This document shows positions 13,901-24,800 of a stretch of DNA of 64,000 nt, piece by piece. A program made the position numbers and the translations under genes. This DNA comes from Antedon mediterranea (lineage: Eukaryota > Echinodermata > Crinoidea > Comatulida > Antedonidae), in assembly GCF_964355755.1 (NCBI RefSeq), contig NC_092671.1, positions 8,381,001-8,445,000 on the forward strand. The letters are read 5' to 3'. Position 1 is the first letter of the stretch, and each line of letters opens with the position of its first letter. Under the pieces are notes generated by a model that saw nothing but the letters and a program-made list of their open reading frames with translations, did no database searches and was not told the DNA's origin.

Positions 13901-16900
13901 CACCTTAAAGTGACTTTATTTAAATGTCAAATATTACTGCAAATAATAGATTTGTAATTATTATTATTATATTGGTTTATTATACAACAATTTATTATAG
14001 TAAATAAGAATGATTTAAAGATAGTTCCACTAAATATGATGAAATGAAATTGTAACAGCTGGAAAATACACATGGTCAACAAATGTTGTTATAAAATACA
14101 CATGGTCAACAAATGTTGTTATAAAATACACATGGTCAACAAATGTTGTTATAAAATACACATGGTCAACAAATGTTGTTATAAAATACACATGGTCAAC
14201 AAATGTTATTATAAAATACACATGGTCAACAAATGTTGTTATAAAATACACATGGTCAACAAATGTTGTTATAAAATACACATGGTCAACAAATGTTGTT
14301 ATAAAATACACATGGTCAACAAATGTTGTTATAAAATACACATGGTCAACAAATGTTGTTATAAAATACACATGGTTAACAAATGTTGTTATAAAATACA
14401 CATGGTCAACAAATGTTGTTATAAAATACACATGGTTAACAAATGTTGTTATAAAATACACATGGTCAACAAATGTTGTTATAAAATACACATAGTCAAC
14501 AAATGTTGTTATAAAATACACATGGTCAACAAATGTTGTTATAAAATACACATGGTCAACAAATGTTGTTATAAAATACACATGGTCAACAAATGTTGTT
14601 ATAAAATTTCTTCAAAAAGAATAGAATACAGTTTGTGTAAAGCTCTGTTTACACTATCAAAATAGAAATAAAAAGTGTTCCCAAATTAGGTAGTGATTAA
14701 CATCATCATGTCCATATATATAGGCACATTTTAATAGTATAGACAGAGCTTTAATAACAAAGTAGTTGGGAGTTCATATCATCATTGATGGCTCTTGGAT
14801 CTTCCTAGGACCTACTATTTATCTATCTTTTTTGTGTTTTGTATTGTTTTTTTCTGATAATATGTTATATATATATCACTTGCACTGATGAAGGGCTAGT
14901 GTTGCCCGAAAGCTCTGCTAACTTTTCTGGCTGTTTACTGTATCGTTTAGATTTAGCCTTTCGCTTTTTTTTTTTGTATCTCCATTGAGATCCAGCCACT
15001 GATACCCACAGCATTGTCATTTTTTTAGTAATTTGCCTTTGGATTTATATACATATATATAATATATACATATTGTTACTTTCTAATAATAATAAACAAT
15101 ATTTAATTTTTTTATTTTAGCTAAACCCATGTGGTCAGAAATCAATCAATGAGTCAATGATGTACATTGATAGTCCAGTTGAGAAATGCCAACATATTCT
15201 GGGACTTATCCAGTCACTAATTAGTTTGTTACGACAGAAGATTCATGATCCGTCTTCCAAAGGTAGCATTCAAATATAGTAGGACCTCTATTTATCCTTT
15301 GGAATCCAACAAAATATCCTCATATTAGAGGTGTCCCGTGAATAGAGGAATTCAACAAAGCAGGGTTGAGTTAATAGGAAATCTATCAAAACCCGTAAAA
15401 AAGCTTAACATGCAATTAGTACCTTTAATCTTTGAAGTTGTAGAAAATAACAATAATATGAAACCAACCAATCAAATTGCAAGGATACATTGATCAATTT
15501 TTATTTAGTATTTATTTTTTACAACCAAATTTATATATTTCATCTATATGTAGATGTAGTTTTATATCACAATGAAACGTTGGAGTTAATGCTACGACGA
15601 TGGGCAAAACTTGAAAAAGATTTTTTCATGCAGAAAAACAGTCATTTTGACATCACAAAAATCCCAGACATTTACGACTGTGTCAAGTACGACATGTTGC
15701 ACAACAGGGCCGTGATTGACTTTGAAGAGCTCTGGGATCTGTACGCATGTGCACAGGCAATGGCTGATGTTATTATACCTCAGGTAATAATGGAATAGTC
15801 CCAAATTTCTATGTCCTATGTAATTGTCATGACCATTTATCATCAGCATTATATCTTATTTAATTTAAGGTGAGGATGAAGAGATACATATAGTTAGTGT
15901 AGCTGTAGCTTGGTGGTTAACATGCTTGGCTTCCAATCCCAGGGTTTAGTGTTCAATCCGACAAAGTGCCAGGGTTGTAACTTGTGATGCTTTCAACTCT
16001 ATTCCCTAAGCCTTAAACGAGACTTAGTTTATAAGCACAATAAATTATAAAATAGTTTATCCATCCTGTAATTGGCAAATTGCTCGATGTCGATGTGTAT
16101 GAAATAAAAAAAAAAGAATAAAAATTAAGACCAACAGTAATACTGCCAAAAACTACTATTTCATAATTAAGTGTTAATGCAAAGAAACCATTTGAAAATC
16201 TTTTAATTTGTTATATTTTTTAAACATTAAGGAATATGGAATTTCAGCCAGAGATAAACTGGATATCGGGACAGGTATCTGCACGCCACTCCTGCAGAAG
16301 ATTAAAGGTGACCTGATGCGAAACATTAAAGATGAGGAGTTCACGTCTCGGTTAAATCCGAGATACACACGTGATGTCATGACACCTGACCGTCATGTGC
16401 GATCGCGACTGTATTTTACGAGTGAGAGTCATATACATTCTTTGCTTTCTTGTATAAGATATGGTGGCTTATGTGATGTAAGTCTTGGTTGATACAATTT
16501 TCATTTTATTCAATTAAATTTTTTATAAGATCTTGAACAATATAATTTCCAATTTTAAATACTTGTTAATCTTATCCTGTCAATGTTTTATTTCATTAAG
16601 TTTTATTAATAAATAATTAATATTATTATTTCTTTTAATTTTATAGGAAACAAGTGACCCGCAATGGAAGCGTGCCATGGAATACTTAAGTGCGGTGCGA
16701 GAACTCAACTACATGTCACAGATTGTTATTATGTTGTATGAAGATCCCAAGAAAGACCCCACATCAGAAGATAAATTCCATGTAGAGCTGCATTTCAGCC
16801 CAGGGGCCCGAGGCCTTGAGGATAACTTTGATGTGCCTGAAAGCTGTGGTTATAGGCCTAGCTATTCAAGGGGCAAGGTAATTATTATTACTACAGTTGA

Positions 16901-19878
16901 ACCTGTAGAAGAGGACACCTTCAGGACCCACTAAAGTGCTCCTTAATTGAGGTGTCTCCTGAAATGGGCTTGGTGTTACAACATATATTGTTCGTTTCAT
17001 AGAAAAGTGTCCCTTTAATGATGGCGTTTACTGAATAAGGCTTGGCTATTATAGTGTTACAACATGTAACATATGTTGTTCGTTTCATAAGAAATGTCCC
17101 TTTAATAGGGGTGTTTACTGATTAAGGCTTGGCTATTATAGTGTTACAACATGTAACATATGTTGTTCGTTTCATAAAGAAATGTCCCTTTAATAGGGGT
17201 TTTTACTGAATAAGGGTTGGCTATTATAGTGTTACAACATGTAACATATGTTGTTCGTTTCATAAGAAATGTCCCTTTAATAGGGGTGTTTACTGAATAA
17301 GGCTTGGCTATTATAGTGTTACAACATGTAACATATGTTGTTCGTTTCATAAGAAATGTCCCTTTAATAGGGGTGTTTACTGAATAAGGGTTGGCTATTA
17401 TAGTGTTACAACATGTAACATATGTTGTTCGTTTCATAAGAAATGTCCTTTTAATAGGGGGGTTTACTGAATAAGGGTTGGCTATTATAGTGTTACAACA
17501 TGTAACATATGTTGTTCGTTTCATAAGAAATGTCCCTTTAATAGGGGTGTTTACTGAATAAGGGCTTGACTATTATAGTGTTACAACATGTAACATATGT
17601 TGTTCGTTTCATAAGGAATGTCCCTTTAATAGGGTGTTTACTGAATAGGGCTTGGCTATTATAGTGGTACAACGTGTAACATATGTTGTTCGTTTCATAA
17701 GAAATGTCCTTTTAATAGGGGTGTTTACTGAATAAGGGTTTGCTATTATATAGTGTTACAACATGTAACATATGTTGTTCGTTTCATAAGAAATGTCCCT
17801 TTAATAGGGGTGTTTACTGAATAAGGGCTTGACTATTATAGTGTTACAACATGTAACATATGTTGTTCGTTTCATAAGGAATGTCCCTTTAATAGGGTGT
17901 TTACTGAATAAGGGCGTCCCAAAGGATGAGTTCTACTGTATATTTATTTATATATATATATTATTTAAATAGGTTGAATTAGTAAATTTGGTGACCATTT
18001 AGGAGCCACAAATATTATATTTAAATCAAACAAATATCATAATACTGTTAAAAACATTGGATATTCACAGGCAAATGTACCAGATGTTGAAGTTGATTTA
18101 ATTGATGACCTTGTCAGTGCAGCAGAAGATGTCTTTTGCATGAGCCCAGTGGAAGAGGAGCCACAAGTAGGCTTCTCTCCTCCGGGCAACTACTGCAATA
18201 CTAACAAGAGTTACCCAGAGGTTTCAGCATCAACCCGTGAAAGAAAAGCTTCGGATAACACACCCCCGAGTAGGAACGAAGGAACGCCACCAAGATTTTT
18301 CAGTCGTGATGTTATTGATGATAAGCATCTTGTAATAGGTTCGTTCATCTAAATATTCTTCACATTCAACTAATACATTTATTATTTGTATATTATATAA
18401 CACGTAAATTAATTCCGGTCATTTGATTGGACAGTTGTGGGTCACATAGCATGCAATATTACACACTATTGAGTACTCGTTCAATAGTTCTTTTTAAAAA
18501 AGCATCTTCCAATAGGTTCGTTTGTCTAAATATTCTCCACATTAAACAAATACATTCATTATTTATATATTAAAACACAAATGAATTTTGTTTAAATCTT
18601 ATTGAATTATTTCATATAGAAGCAACGGATTAATTGAATAAAAGTTTACTTTATAGAACCATATCATATAAAACAAATAATAAATGTTTCGTCTTCTTTG
18701 AATATTCTAAAAATAAATAATATTCATTATCTGTATATTAAAATGGAGCATACAAATCCAACCTAATTTATCTATTAAAATTAAACAAAAGAAAGCTTTG
18801 AGGTTACTGTTAATGTCAACTATTTTATAGTTTTTTATTGACATTATTTATCTAATTTATTCAGGTCCACAGACAAGTTTGTTCAGTAAGGGTCTACTAA
18901 ATGTACGGAGTGAACCTGATCTGCCAAGCTACGGCCATCAAAATAATAGAGCATACAAGAGAAGACTGACAGACTTTAGTATTCTGCCAGGTAAGATGTT
19001 GTTTAGAACAGCAGCAGAATATTAACAAAATTAACATAAAACTGAGACCAATTGCTGAGGGTGTGGACCTTTCTAGAACCCTGCGGTTGTATTCACCAAT
19101 CCCACTTAAGTGAGATATTTCCCTTAAATATTAAATATTTCACTTAACTTAATACATTTTTATATATTTCCCTTAAATTGTATTCACTTAGAAAGGAGAT
19201 TTTTTTTATTTTAAGGGTAAGTGTTTCCTTAGCCTAAGTGTGAATGGTGAATATGGCCACTGGTTACAGGCCTGTACTTTATCTCTTTAAGACATACAGT
19301 ACATTTTTATTTACTTCTGGTCCCTTGTACCTCCACCTCCTTTCAACTAATCCTATTACAAGTTTATAGTTTACAATCTTTTTCCGTTTCCAGGTATTGA
19401 TAATGGTTCATCAATGCCATCTGTACGTCCACTAGAAACACTGCACAATTCACTGTCATTGAAACAAGTTGATTACTTCCTGGAGAAAGTAACAAGCCTA
19501 AACTCATGTCGCACCCAGCTAGAAACGCCACCATCATGTCCATACAAACTAAACACTTTTACTCCAAAGCGGGTTCTGCCGACTACGTTAGTGTACAAAG
19601 ACGGAGAGGCCTCGCTCCTAAGCCGATCATCATCCAATCCCTCGTCTAATGTCTCCAGTGCTTTGCCGTCACCAACTGAAAACCGAGTCTTTGATTTCAT
19701 GGACTTGGGATCAGACTTAATGATGAGTAGTCTGGATGGTATTTGCAGTTTAGGATCGAGCACATCTGAACAAACACTGGCTAAAAACACATTGAGTAAT
19801 ATATCATTGCTTTCACCTCCAAAAAACCTTATAGAAACATGTCCTAGAGACAGTTATCCAGGATCAGATGAAAATTGA
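1083..19878 (+). CDS. PPIP5K: Inositol hexakisphosphate / diphosphoinositol-pentakisphosphate kinase (PPIP5K, VIP1 family)
   Basis: Bifunctional cytosolic enzyme. The N-terminal ATP-grasp kinase phosphorylates InsP6 and 5-InsP7 to make 1-InsP7 and InsP8. The C-terminal histidine-phosphatase-like domain removes the 1-phosphate (family knowledge). Twenty coding exons: 1083-1166, 1382-1695, 2155-2398, 2987-3088, 4096-4257, 6055-6176, 6906-7007, 10212-10298, 10389-10669, 12878-13000, 13138-13259, 13414-13526, 13780-13846, 15121-15262, 15554-15783, 16232-16477, 16647-16877, 18071-18338, 18865-18990, 19394-19878. They total 3651 bp (1216 aa) with all junctions in frame. Kinase residues about 38-375 include [15 protein letters not shown], the [12 protein letters not shown] stretch and metal-site [10 protein letters not shown]. 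The phosphatase-like domain opens with [10 protein letters not shown] at 388-397 and includes SESHIHSLL. Residues about 925-1216 are Ser-rich and poorly conserved. Length matches animal PPIP5Ks (about 1240-1430 aa). The start ATG lies after a 3' splice site, so the 5' UTR is split. AATAAA at 20602 and 20690 would end the transcript. Confidence 0.96.
4299..4426. mobile_element. MITE copy 1 (TA-flanked, AAGCTCTGTC termini)
   Basis: Short palindromic element in PPIP5K intron 5. The left end AAGCTCTGTCTACACTATCA is matched by an inverted, slightly diverged right end, and the interior has the paired motifs GTGACAAAAAAATGT and ACACTTTTTTGTC. The TA at its edges is a likely target duplication. It belongs to a seven-copy family in this window. 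Confidence 0.75.
4441..4670. repeat. Interspersed repeat with GCTGCGACA inverted ends, copy 1
   Basis: Contains CTTGCCAAGATAGGAATTC, CTTATGTCTGGCTGCGACA, TGTCGCAGCCACAG and GATTGCCTTG. The same blocks occur in the opposite orientation at 25405-25610, upstream of PAAT. The internal GCTGCGACA / TGTCGCAGC pair makes it partly self-complementary. The family is unidentified. Confidence 0.6.
4735..5498. repeat. Interspersed element with GACC/GACA tetranucleotide core and terminal hairpin
   Basis: Two related tail segments, each with GCATAGTGATACC, a tract of CCGACAGACAGAC/CCGACCGACC units and TAGTGAACTATA, end near 4820 and 5498. The complete tail closes with the hairpin AGTCGC-TTCCAC-GCGACT followed by AAAA. 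The body between them (4880-5390) is rich in GCGCGC and TACGCATGCG runs. Inverted relatives occur at 39532-39660 and 59205-59330. A microsatellite core followed by a short 3' hairpin resembles Helentron-derived nonautonomous elements (inference). Confidence 0.6.
7151..7350 (+). mobile_element. tRNA-derived SINE, family A copy 1
   Basis: The head carries pol III box A-like TGGCCGAGCGGTTAA and box B-like GGGTTCGAGGCTC, as in a Leu/Ser-type tRNA. The tRNA-unrelated body follows, with GTCTAGTGTACACA, GCACTTTAAAG, GAGTAGGGGGTTACCCTGGTG and an end near 7350. The same layout recurs at 10800-11085, and the 3' portion at 41215-41420. Confidence 0.75.
7419..8285 (+). other. Unexplained protein-like reading frames inside PPIP5K intron 7
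   Basis: The 7419-7604 frame (61 aa) has protein-like composition near its end ([20 protein letters not shown]). The sequence after the 62-bp array reads open from about 8154 to a TGA near 8270 ([20 protein letters not shown] and onward, acidic and Ser-rich) and is closely followed by AATAAA. No homologue is recognised and no splice phase joins it to PPIP5K exon 7. It may be a nested-gene remnant, a retrocopy tail or chance. Confidence 0.25.
7748..8181. repeat. 62-bp tandem array, 7 copies
   Basis: Units start with GGAACC at 7748, 7810, 7872, 7934, 7996, 8058 and 8120 and are almost identical (CTTTG/CTGTG variants). Each contains TTGCCCCCACAGAGTATAAA, which looks like a 3' splice acceptor followed by exon-like sequence. 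The array lies in PPIP5K intron 7. The period is not a multiple of 3, so frames shift between copies. Confidence 0.95.
9671..9900 (+). mobile_element. tRNA-derived SINE, family B copy 1
   Basis: The head GTGGCTTGGTGGTTATGATGC (box A-like) and GGGTTCTGGGTTGAAGTCCC (box B-like) are followed by CACTCCCTAAG and TGGATGGATCACCCTCATTA, with an A-rich end. A second copy is at 15892-16120. It lies in PPIP5K intron 7. Confidence 0.65.
10800..11085 (+). mobile_element. tRNA-derived SINE, family A copy 2
   Basis: ATGGCCGAGCAGTTAAGGCA and GGGTTCGAGGTTGAA mark boxes A and B. The body shares GTCCAGTGTACACAG, GCACTTTAAAGAACCCACA and GAGTAGGGGGTTACGCCGGTG with copy 1. The element lies in PPIP5K intron 9. Confidence 0.75.
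11913..11929. repeat. (CA)n microsatellite
   Basis: A short run of CA dinucleotides in PPIP5K intron 9. Confidence 0.85.
12544..12608. repeat. Inverted repeat, TTGA/TCAA-rich cruciform
   Basis: The left arm (TACTGTACAGTATTGATTGA and on) is nearly the reverse complement of the right arm (ending TCTACAGTACAGTA), around a GGTTGGGT centre. Arms are about 28 bases. It lies in PPIP5K intron 9. Confidence 0.85.
13568..13713. mobile_element. MITE copy 2
   Basis: TA plus AAGCTCTGTCTACACTATCA at the left and GTGTAGACAGAGCTATA at the right are inverted ends. The interior has the family motif ACTACCATATTTGGGCACAT and TTGTCACATAAAGTTTGAT. It lies in PPIP5K intron 12. Confidence 0.8.
14062..14606. repeat. 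30-bp tandem array, 18 near-identical copies
   Basis: The unit is ATACACATGGTCAACAAATG plus TTGTTATAAA, repeated every 30 bases from 14071 to 14581. Only a few substitutions occur (GGTTAAC twice, TAGTCAAC once, TTATT once). Because the period is divisible by three and the unit lacks stops in two frames, both strands read open for over 180 codons, but this is not a gene. It lies in PPIP5K intron 13, with a MITE immediately downstream. Confidence 0.97.
14638..14754. mobile_element. MITE copy 3
   Basis: Inverted ends TAAAGCTCTGTTTACACTAT and ATAGACAGAGCTTTA give the clearest TA duplication in the family. It lies 32 bases after the 30-bp array. Confidence 0.8.
15892..16120 (+). mobile_element. 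tRNA-derived SINE, family B copy 2
   Basis: GTAGCTTGGTGGTTAACATGC and GGGTTTAGTGTTCAATCCG are the box A and box B regions. ATTCCCTAAGCC and an A-rich tail near 16110 match copy 1. It lies in PPIP5K intron 15. Confidence 0.6.
16972..17915. repeat. About 87-bp tandem array, roughly 11 copies
   Basis: Units contain GTGTTACAACATGTAACATA, TGTTGTTCGTTTCATAAG, AATGTCCCTTTAATAGGGG and TGTTTACTGAATAAGG. Each copy has an internal hairpin (ACAACAT / ATGTTGT). Period varies from 86 to 89 because of small indels. The array lies in PPIP5K intron 17. Related single sequences (TGAATAGGGG words) occur near 15275-15370, 59095-59180 and 62740-62840. Confidence 0.92.
18499..18581 (+). repeat. Diverged duplicate of the PPIP5K exon 18 3' end and its donor
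   Basis: Matches 18319-18402 with scattered changes: AAGCATCTTCCAATAGGTTC against AAGCATCTTGTAATAGGTTC, then a shared CTAAATATTCT and ACATTATTTAT-like stretch. It carries a decoy copy of the exon 18 splice donor 180 bases downstream of the real one. A weaker third echo is near 18690. Confidence 0.7.
19078..19262. repeat. Foldback element, copy 1
   Basis: Starts with TATTCACCAATCCCACTTAAG and ends with the inverted CTAAGTGTGAATGGTGAATA, with TTCCCTTAAAT blocks inside. A partial relative with ATGTCCTTAAATATTTAAG and CACTTAAGTATGGTTAATGA lies at 22555-22655. Confidence 0.6.
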
Positions 19879-20700
19879 TACAGAATATAGTGATTAGCAG
19901 TTGAGTAACGGCTATGAGCACTCACTGGCTAAACCAAGGGCCTTTCGAGTAGGCCCATGAGCAGTGCCCAGAGGGAAAACAAATATTAAAATATGTCGAA
20001 AAGGTCTAAAAACGTTGGAGGCCACTTAGGTTTCCTGAGGCCCCTGCGTTAGGCCACTGATAGCTAGGTAATGGTAGATCCAATATTTTAAAATATGGTG
20101 AGTCCAAGGGCCTATAATTTATAAAATTGAAATTTCCGAAATTCATGGATGGATGGGGGCCAGTTGGCTCCTCCTCCTTGATCAGAGGGAATGTGATAAA
20201 AGGATTATATAAGATTTTATTTAGGAGTAGATGAAAGAAATTATATGTTGATCAGAGGGAAGTAATACACACATAATACAAGATTACTCTGGATATTTCA
20301 TATAGCATTATGTAATTGTTTAACACCTCCAGCATATCTCCTCTTGAATCAGATGGAAATTATTGACACTGCCTTAACAGATGGAATTGATACTCAAACA
20401 ATACCAACATTAACCATGGAGTAGTGATCTTTAAAATTTAAAATTGATAATTAGTATCAGTACTGAAAAATGACATGCTAATGGGATGTACAGTATCTTT
20501 CCGTTTTTAGCATGTAAACCATTTTTTGCATAAGAGTAGGCCTACAGTTTTGTGACTTTATTTTCAATACATCTCAAATTGGTATGAAATATGTGTGCAA
20601 TAATAAATTTATCAATTTCTTGTAGGTTAGAATCATTTTAAGAGGACAGTTAATTATGAAGATAATGCGAATGTATATACATGTAAATTAATAAATATGG
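19879..20700 (+). other. PPIP5K 3' UTR
   Basis: Untranslated sequence after the stop codon, with AATAAA signals at 20602-20607 and 20690-20695. The actual cleavage site cannot be read from the sequence. Confidence 0.6.
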
Positions 20701-20769
20701 AAATGTTTTAATAGGCGTGTTTATGTGATTATTTGTAATGTAATACAGAGTTGTTTACCAGTGGGTCGT

Positions 20770-21440
20770 TTTCAAAAAAATCCATGTACAGGGATTTTTT
20801 TGAAAAATAGCCAAAATATTAAAGTTTTTAAAATCAAATTATGTGATAATATTGCTATGATCATATATTGCATTATTATCATCATCTTATAGTGACCATA
20901 GAAACCAGATGGCAAAAAATAAAAGGGTCAAAATTTGGCAAATTTCAAAAAATGACCAAAATATCAAGTTTTTAAAATTCAATTATGCGATAATATTGCT
21001 ATATATGATCATATAATGCGTTATGATCATCTTATAGTGCCATAGAAATCAGTTATGCCGAAAAATAAAAGGGTCAAAATTTTGCAATTTTTGAAAATGG
21101 CCAAAATATAAAGTTTTTTTTAATTCAATTATGCGATAATATTGCTATATTTGTTCATATATTGCATTATCATCATCTTATAGTGCCATAGAAACCAGTT
21201 ATGGTAAAAATAAAAGGGTCGAAATTTAGCAATTGACAAAATCCCTGTACTATTATCAACCAAAAAATCTAATTTTTAAAGTTTAATTATTATGCGATAA
21301 TATTGCTATAATGATCATATATTCCGTTATCATCATCTTATAGTGCCATAGAAACCAGATATGATGAAAAATAAAAGGGTCGAAATTTTGCCATTTTTGA
21401 AAAAAAAACCCTGTACTATTATTTGGCTATTTTTCAAACA
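20770..21440. repeat. About 147-160-bp tandem repeat (4 copies) with inverted outer ends
   Basis: GATAATATTGCTAT recurs near 20845, 20991, 21136 and 21297, each followed by TCATCTTATAGTG and ATAAAAGGGTC. The outer edges mirror each other: CAGGGATTTTTTTGAAAAAT and TAGCCAAA on the left, and AAAAAACCCTGTACT and TTGGCTATTTTTCAAA on the right. It fills the gap between the convergent PPIP5K and PAAT genes. Confidence 0.8.
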
Positions 21441-21576
21441 TTTTTTTTTTATAGACATAACTGGCTATATATATCATAACCTAACATGCGCAAAGGCGAT
21501 ATAACTGATTTAATAAGATTATACAAGGCTGTAGCGAAAGGTTAAAAACACATGAGGCAAAGATGCTTATAATATA

Positions 21577-21582
21577 TTTATT
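21577..21582 (-). terminator. Candidate PAAT poly(A) signal
   Basis: AATAAA on the minus strand, about 300 bases after the PAAT stop codon. It is the nearest plausible signal and is not proven. Confidence 0.4.
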
Positions 21583-21883
21583 AATATAAAATATAACGGT
21601 CTGTACTGAGAAATTGGGGTTGGTGTTAAAAATTGTAGACGAATCTGCCACATGATGATAAATATGTGCGCATATTATTCGATATTTTGTTCGCTTTTTA
21701 CGATGCATGTTTATGAGGATGGATTTTTTTAAATGTCAAAAACATTTACTTTTAAAAATATTTTACAGTATTATTATAATCCAAGTATTAATCCATAATT
21801 AAAACCTACAGCCTACAACTTTTAGAACTGACTGTTGTGCATTCATGCATGATCTCTTGAGACAAATACAACCATATTTCTTT

Positions 21884-24800
21884 TCAAGTATTATCCTTGT
21901 TTGATGAATTCTTTTCTTTTAATAAATCTATACATTTATTTTCTAATATTTCAAATTTTTTATCCATTTGAAGACGATAGTCATCCATCTCTTGAAATTT
22001 TGCTTGTAATCTTTCCTCCATTTCCTGCTGCATTTGAAGAACCCTGGCTTCTAAGTTTACTCCGCAGGAACATGTTACAGATTCTGATGCAGATCTAGAA
22101 CAAAATAAAATATATTATATACTACATCATATATTCCAGGCCTCTGATTGGTCAAAAAGTTATTATCATTTATCTCAAGAAGAAAAGGACTAGAAAGTAA
22201 TCTAGTTTTGGAATTGAGTACAGTCAACATTTCAACGGTCCAAATTCTTTGCTATTCTAAAAAGCCATATTTACTTAATCATCATTATGGTACAGGTAAA
22301 CTTGAAATTTAAATTATATTATTATGGCCGACGTCTGTCGCGAACAACAATGTAAATAAGTCTTACATTCATCTGAATGATGGATGAAACTAAGCGAGGA
22401 CTGTTTAAAGCACCTTTGGCTGGTCCTATCATTGACCAAGGGCTTCTCTCGTCCAGTGCCAACCTTGACCAGAAGAAAAGCATAAGGCAGTACAGCTGAG
22501 GAAGATACTAGATGCCATGAGAGTCAGCAGTGCTGATTTCAAATGCCTAATGGGATCCCATCTCTAAATATTCTCCATTTAAAAGAAAATGTCCTTAAAT
22601 ATTTAAGTGAAATACTTATCTCACTTAAGTATGGTTAATGAATATGGTCACAGGCATGTTGAGCCAGGGCAGAATGAACATTTTGGTAGAGTTGACTGTA
22701 CTATAATTTCCTGCAAAAAACTTACACTGCACAGTTATTTAATCCCTCTTTAGAGAACTCATCAGTTGAACATTTCTCCTCTTGTGATTCTACCAGATTC
22801 CACTTATCATTCCTACATTCTATACTTAATACAGTATCACTTGTTGTATTAGATTTATCCCTATTTGATTTTTTACACAGTAATTGTTTAGCTAAACATT
22901 CATTTGTCTCTGTTTGCCTCGAGTCCGATTGTTGTGACATTGTTCTTTGCGTAAACAGCTGAAGCATCATGGGAAGGAGAGGGTTTGTTTGTGATTGAGG
23001 GGTAGATGAAGGAGCACTGGCTGGAATGGACGATATTAGTTGGTGCAACATTGCTTGGCCCTAAAAAAAAAAATGAGCATAAAAATTTAATAGATATTTA
23101 ATTTAACAAGTTCATTTTTATGGATTGCTCTCAGAAAGTCTACTTGTAGGAATGTAAAATAGTTCATGTTATTTTGTGTATAATTGTAGCATAGACCATC
23201 AGGAGTCAGTCAGCTTAGCAGCAAAATAATAGTAAAACTGTTTATCTAACATGTACCATTATGGGAGGTGGTTTGCATTACGGCGACAAGAGACCTTGTA
23301 CAAATATAATTTTATTTTTGTGTTTTTAAATAAGTATATTTTTTTATAAACCTGTAATTGGTGGCTTTCTGTACTGTTGGTTGTAAGAATAAAAAATAAA
23401 AAAGGTTATCTTTTCATTATTTTCATGATTATTAAAACTCTGTCTACAAAGTTAGTTTGACAAAAAACTATGATGCACCCAAATATGGTAGTGATACACC
23501 CAAATACGGTAGTGATATGTCATCATGTCCATATATGGGCACATCACATTTTTTTGTCACATAAAGTTTTATAGTGTAGACAGAGCTCTAGACTTACATC
23601 AGTTTCAAATTTGTTATTAAGCAGCATACGATCTACTTTTTGCATGTTTACAAGCTTACTGCTGTCAGGGACGTCATTCTTCTCTTCCAATGTCAGCCAA
23701 ATACCAAACAGATCCAACTTCTGTTTTTCTTGCAATGAAACAAACTATATATTTTAAAAATTAAGAAAAACTTGAGAGCTATGACTCTAATACAGTGGTT
23801 GATCCAGAATGGTTAAATTTGGTGCTTTTTATTTCAGTCTGATGGTATGTAAACAACACAACTGCACATAATGCACTTGTCAATTATATGATCCACTATC
23901 AATCCCCGGGAGAGGTGTGTCAATTACAAATAATCATTGATTCAGGGGTGCGTCAAAAAACCTAAACGGTATGCCACATCAATGAACATTGGTGTGTCAA
24001 TGTCCGTCACTTTACCACCCGCCATATCTATACCGTGAACAACATGGTAATTGTTCTTCAAAATATGTACGCCAATGGTATTCAAGTATGACACCTCTCA
24101 TGGGGGTCGTATAGTGGGTTATATAAATGACAGGTGTTTAACACAAACATTCAAGATCTACATTATTGATAAAGAAAACTACATAAGATGCATAAGACAT
24201 TATCATGCATGGTTTTATAATGCTACCCTTTATTATCTGTAATAGTATAGAAATTGACCTTTCTACAACCACTACTAATACTATAAAAATATTATTGGGA
24301 AGTTGGTTATTTCAATATTCAAATTTTTGTACCTTGATTGACATTGTATCCAATGGTCTTCCACATTCGAACGTGTGCCAGTAAACACTGCTTCCATTGG
24401 ATGACTTCATTTTCCCTTTGACAGTTTCTAAATAAGAATCCTTGCCCTCGTACACTTCCATGTGACGAGCGCTGCACACGATACGCAGCTCAGTCAATGC
24501 CATGCTACTGTGGGCAGTTAACATTATTAGACAGCGTTCTGATCCTGAAGCATTGTCTGGACGAAGCACTGTAGATTGGAGACAGGTCTCGCCATCTTCT
24601 GCTAAAAGTCTGGATATTTAAGGGAAAACAAATAAAACCAGATATCAATTTAATTATTTAAAATGGTACTGATGTACTGTATAGGCCTAGTATGTATGAG
24701 TGGCAGAGTGGTGAAATTAAAATCAGTTTTTAAGTATTTTATATGAAGGCCCACTGACCCAGGCCCACTATATACGATTTTGATTATATCATTGTTAATG

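Noticed and set aside
14062-14606. CRISPR-like regular array
   Set aside because: Units are contiguous with no unique spacers, and the setting is an animal intron. It is a satellite.
14030-14665. Long open frames on both strands with a ten-residue repeated peptide
   Set aside because: They follow from a 30-bp satellite without stops in those frames. They sit inside a PPIP5K intron and have no start context, splice signals or domain.
17144-17524. Minus-strand frame of 126 codons with a repeated peptide
   Set aside because: It is the 87-bp array read on the opposite strand (87 is a multiple of three).
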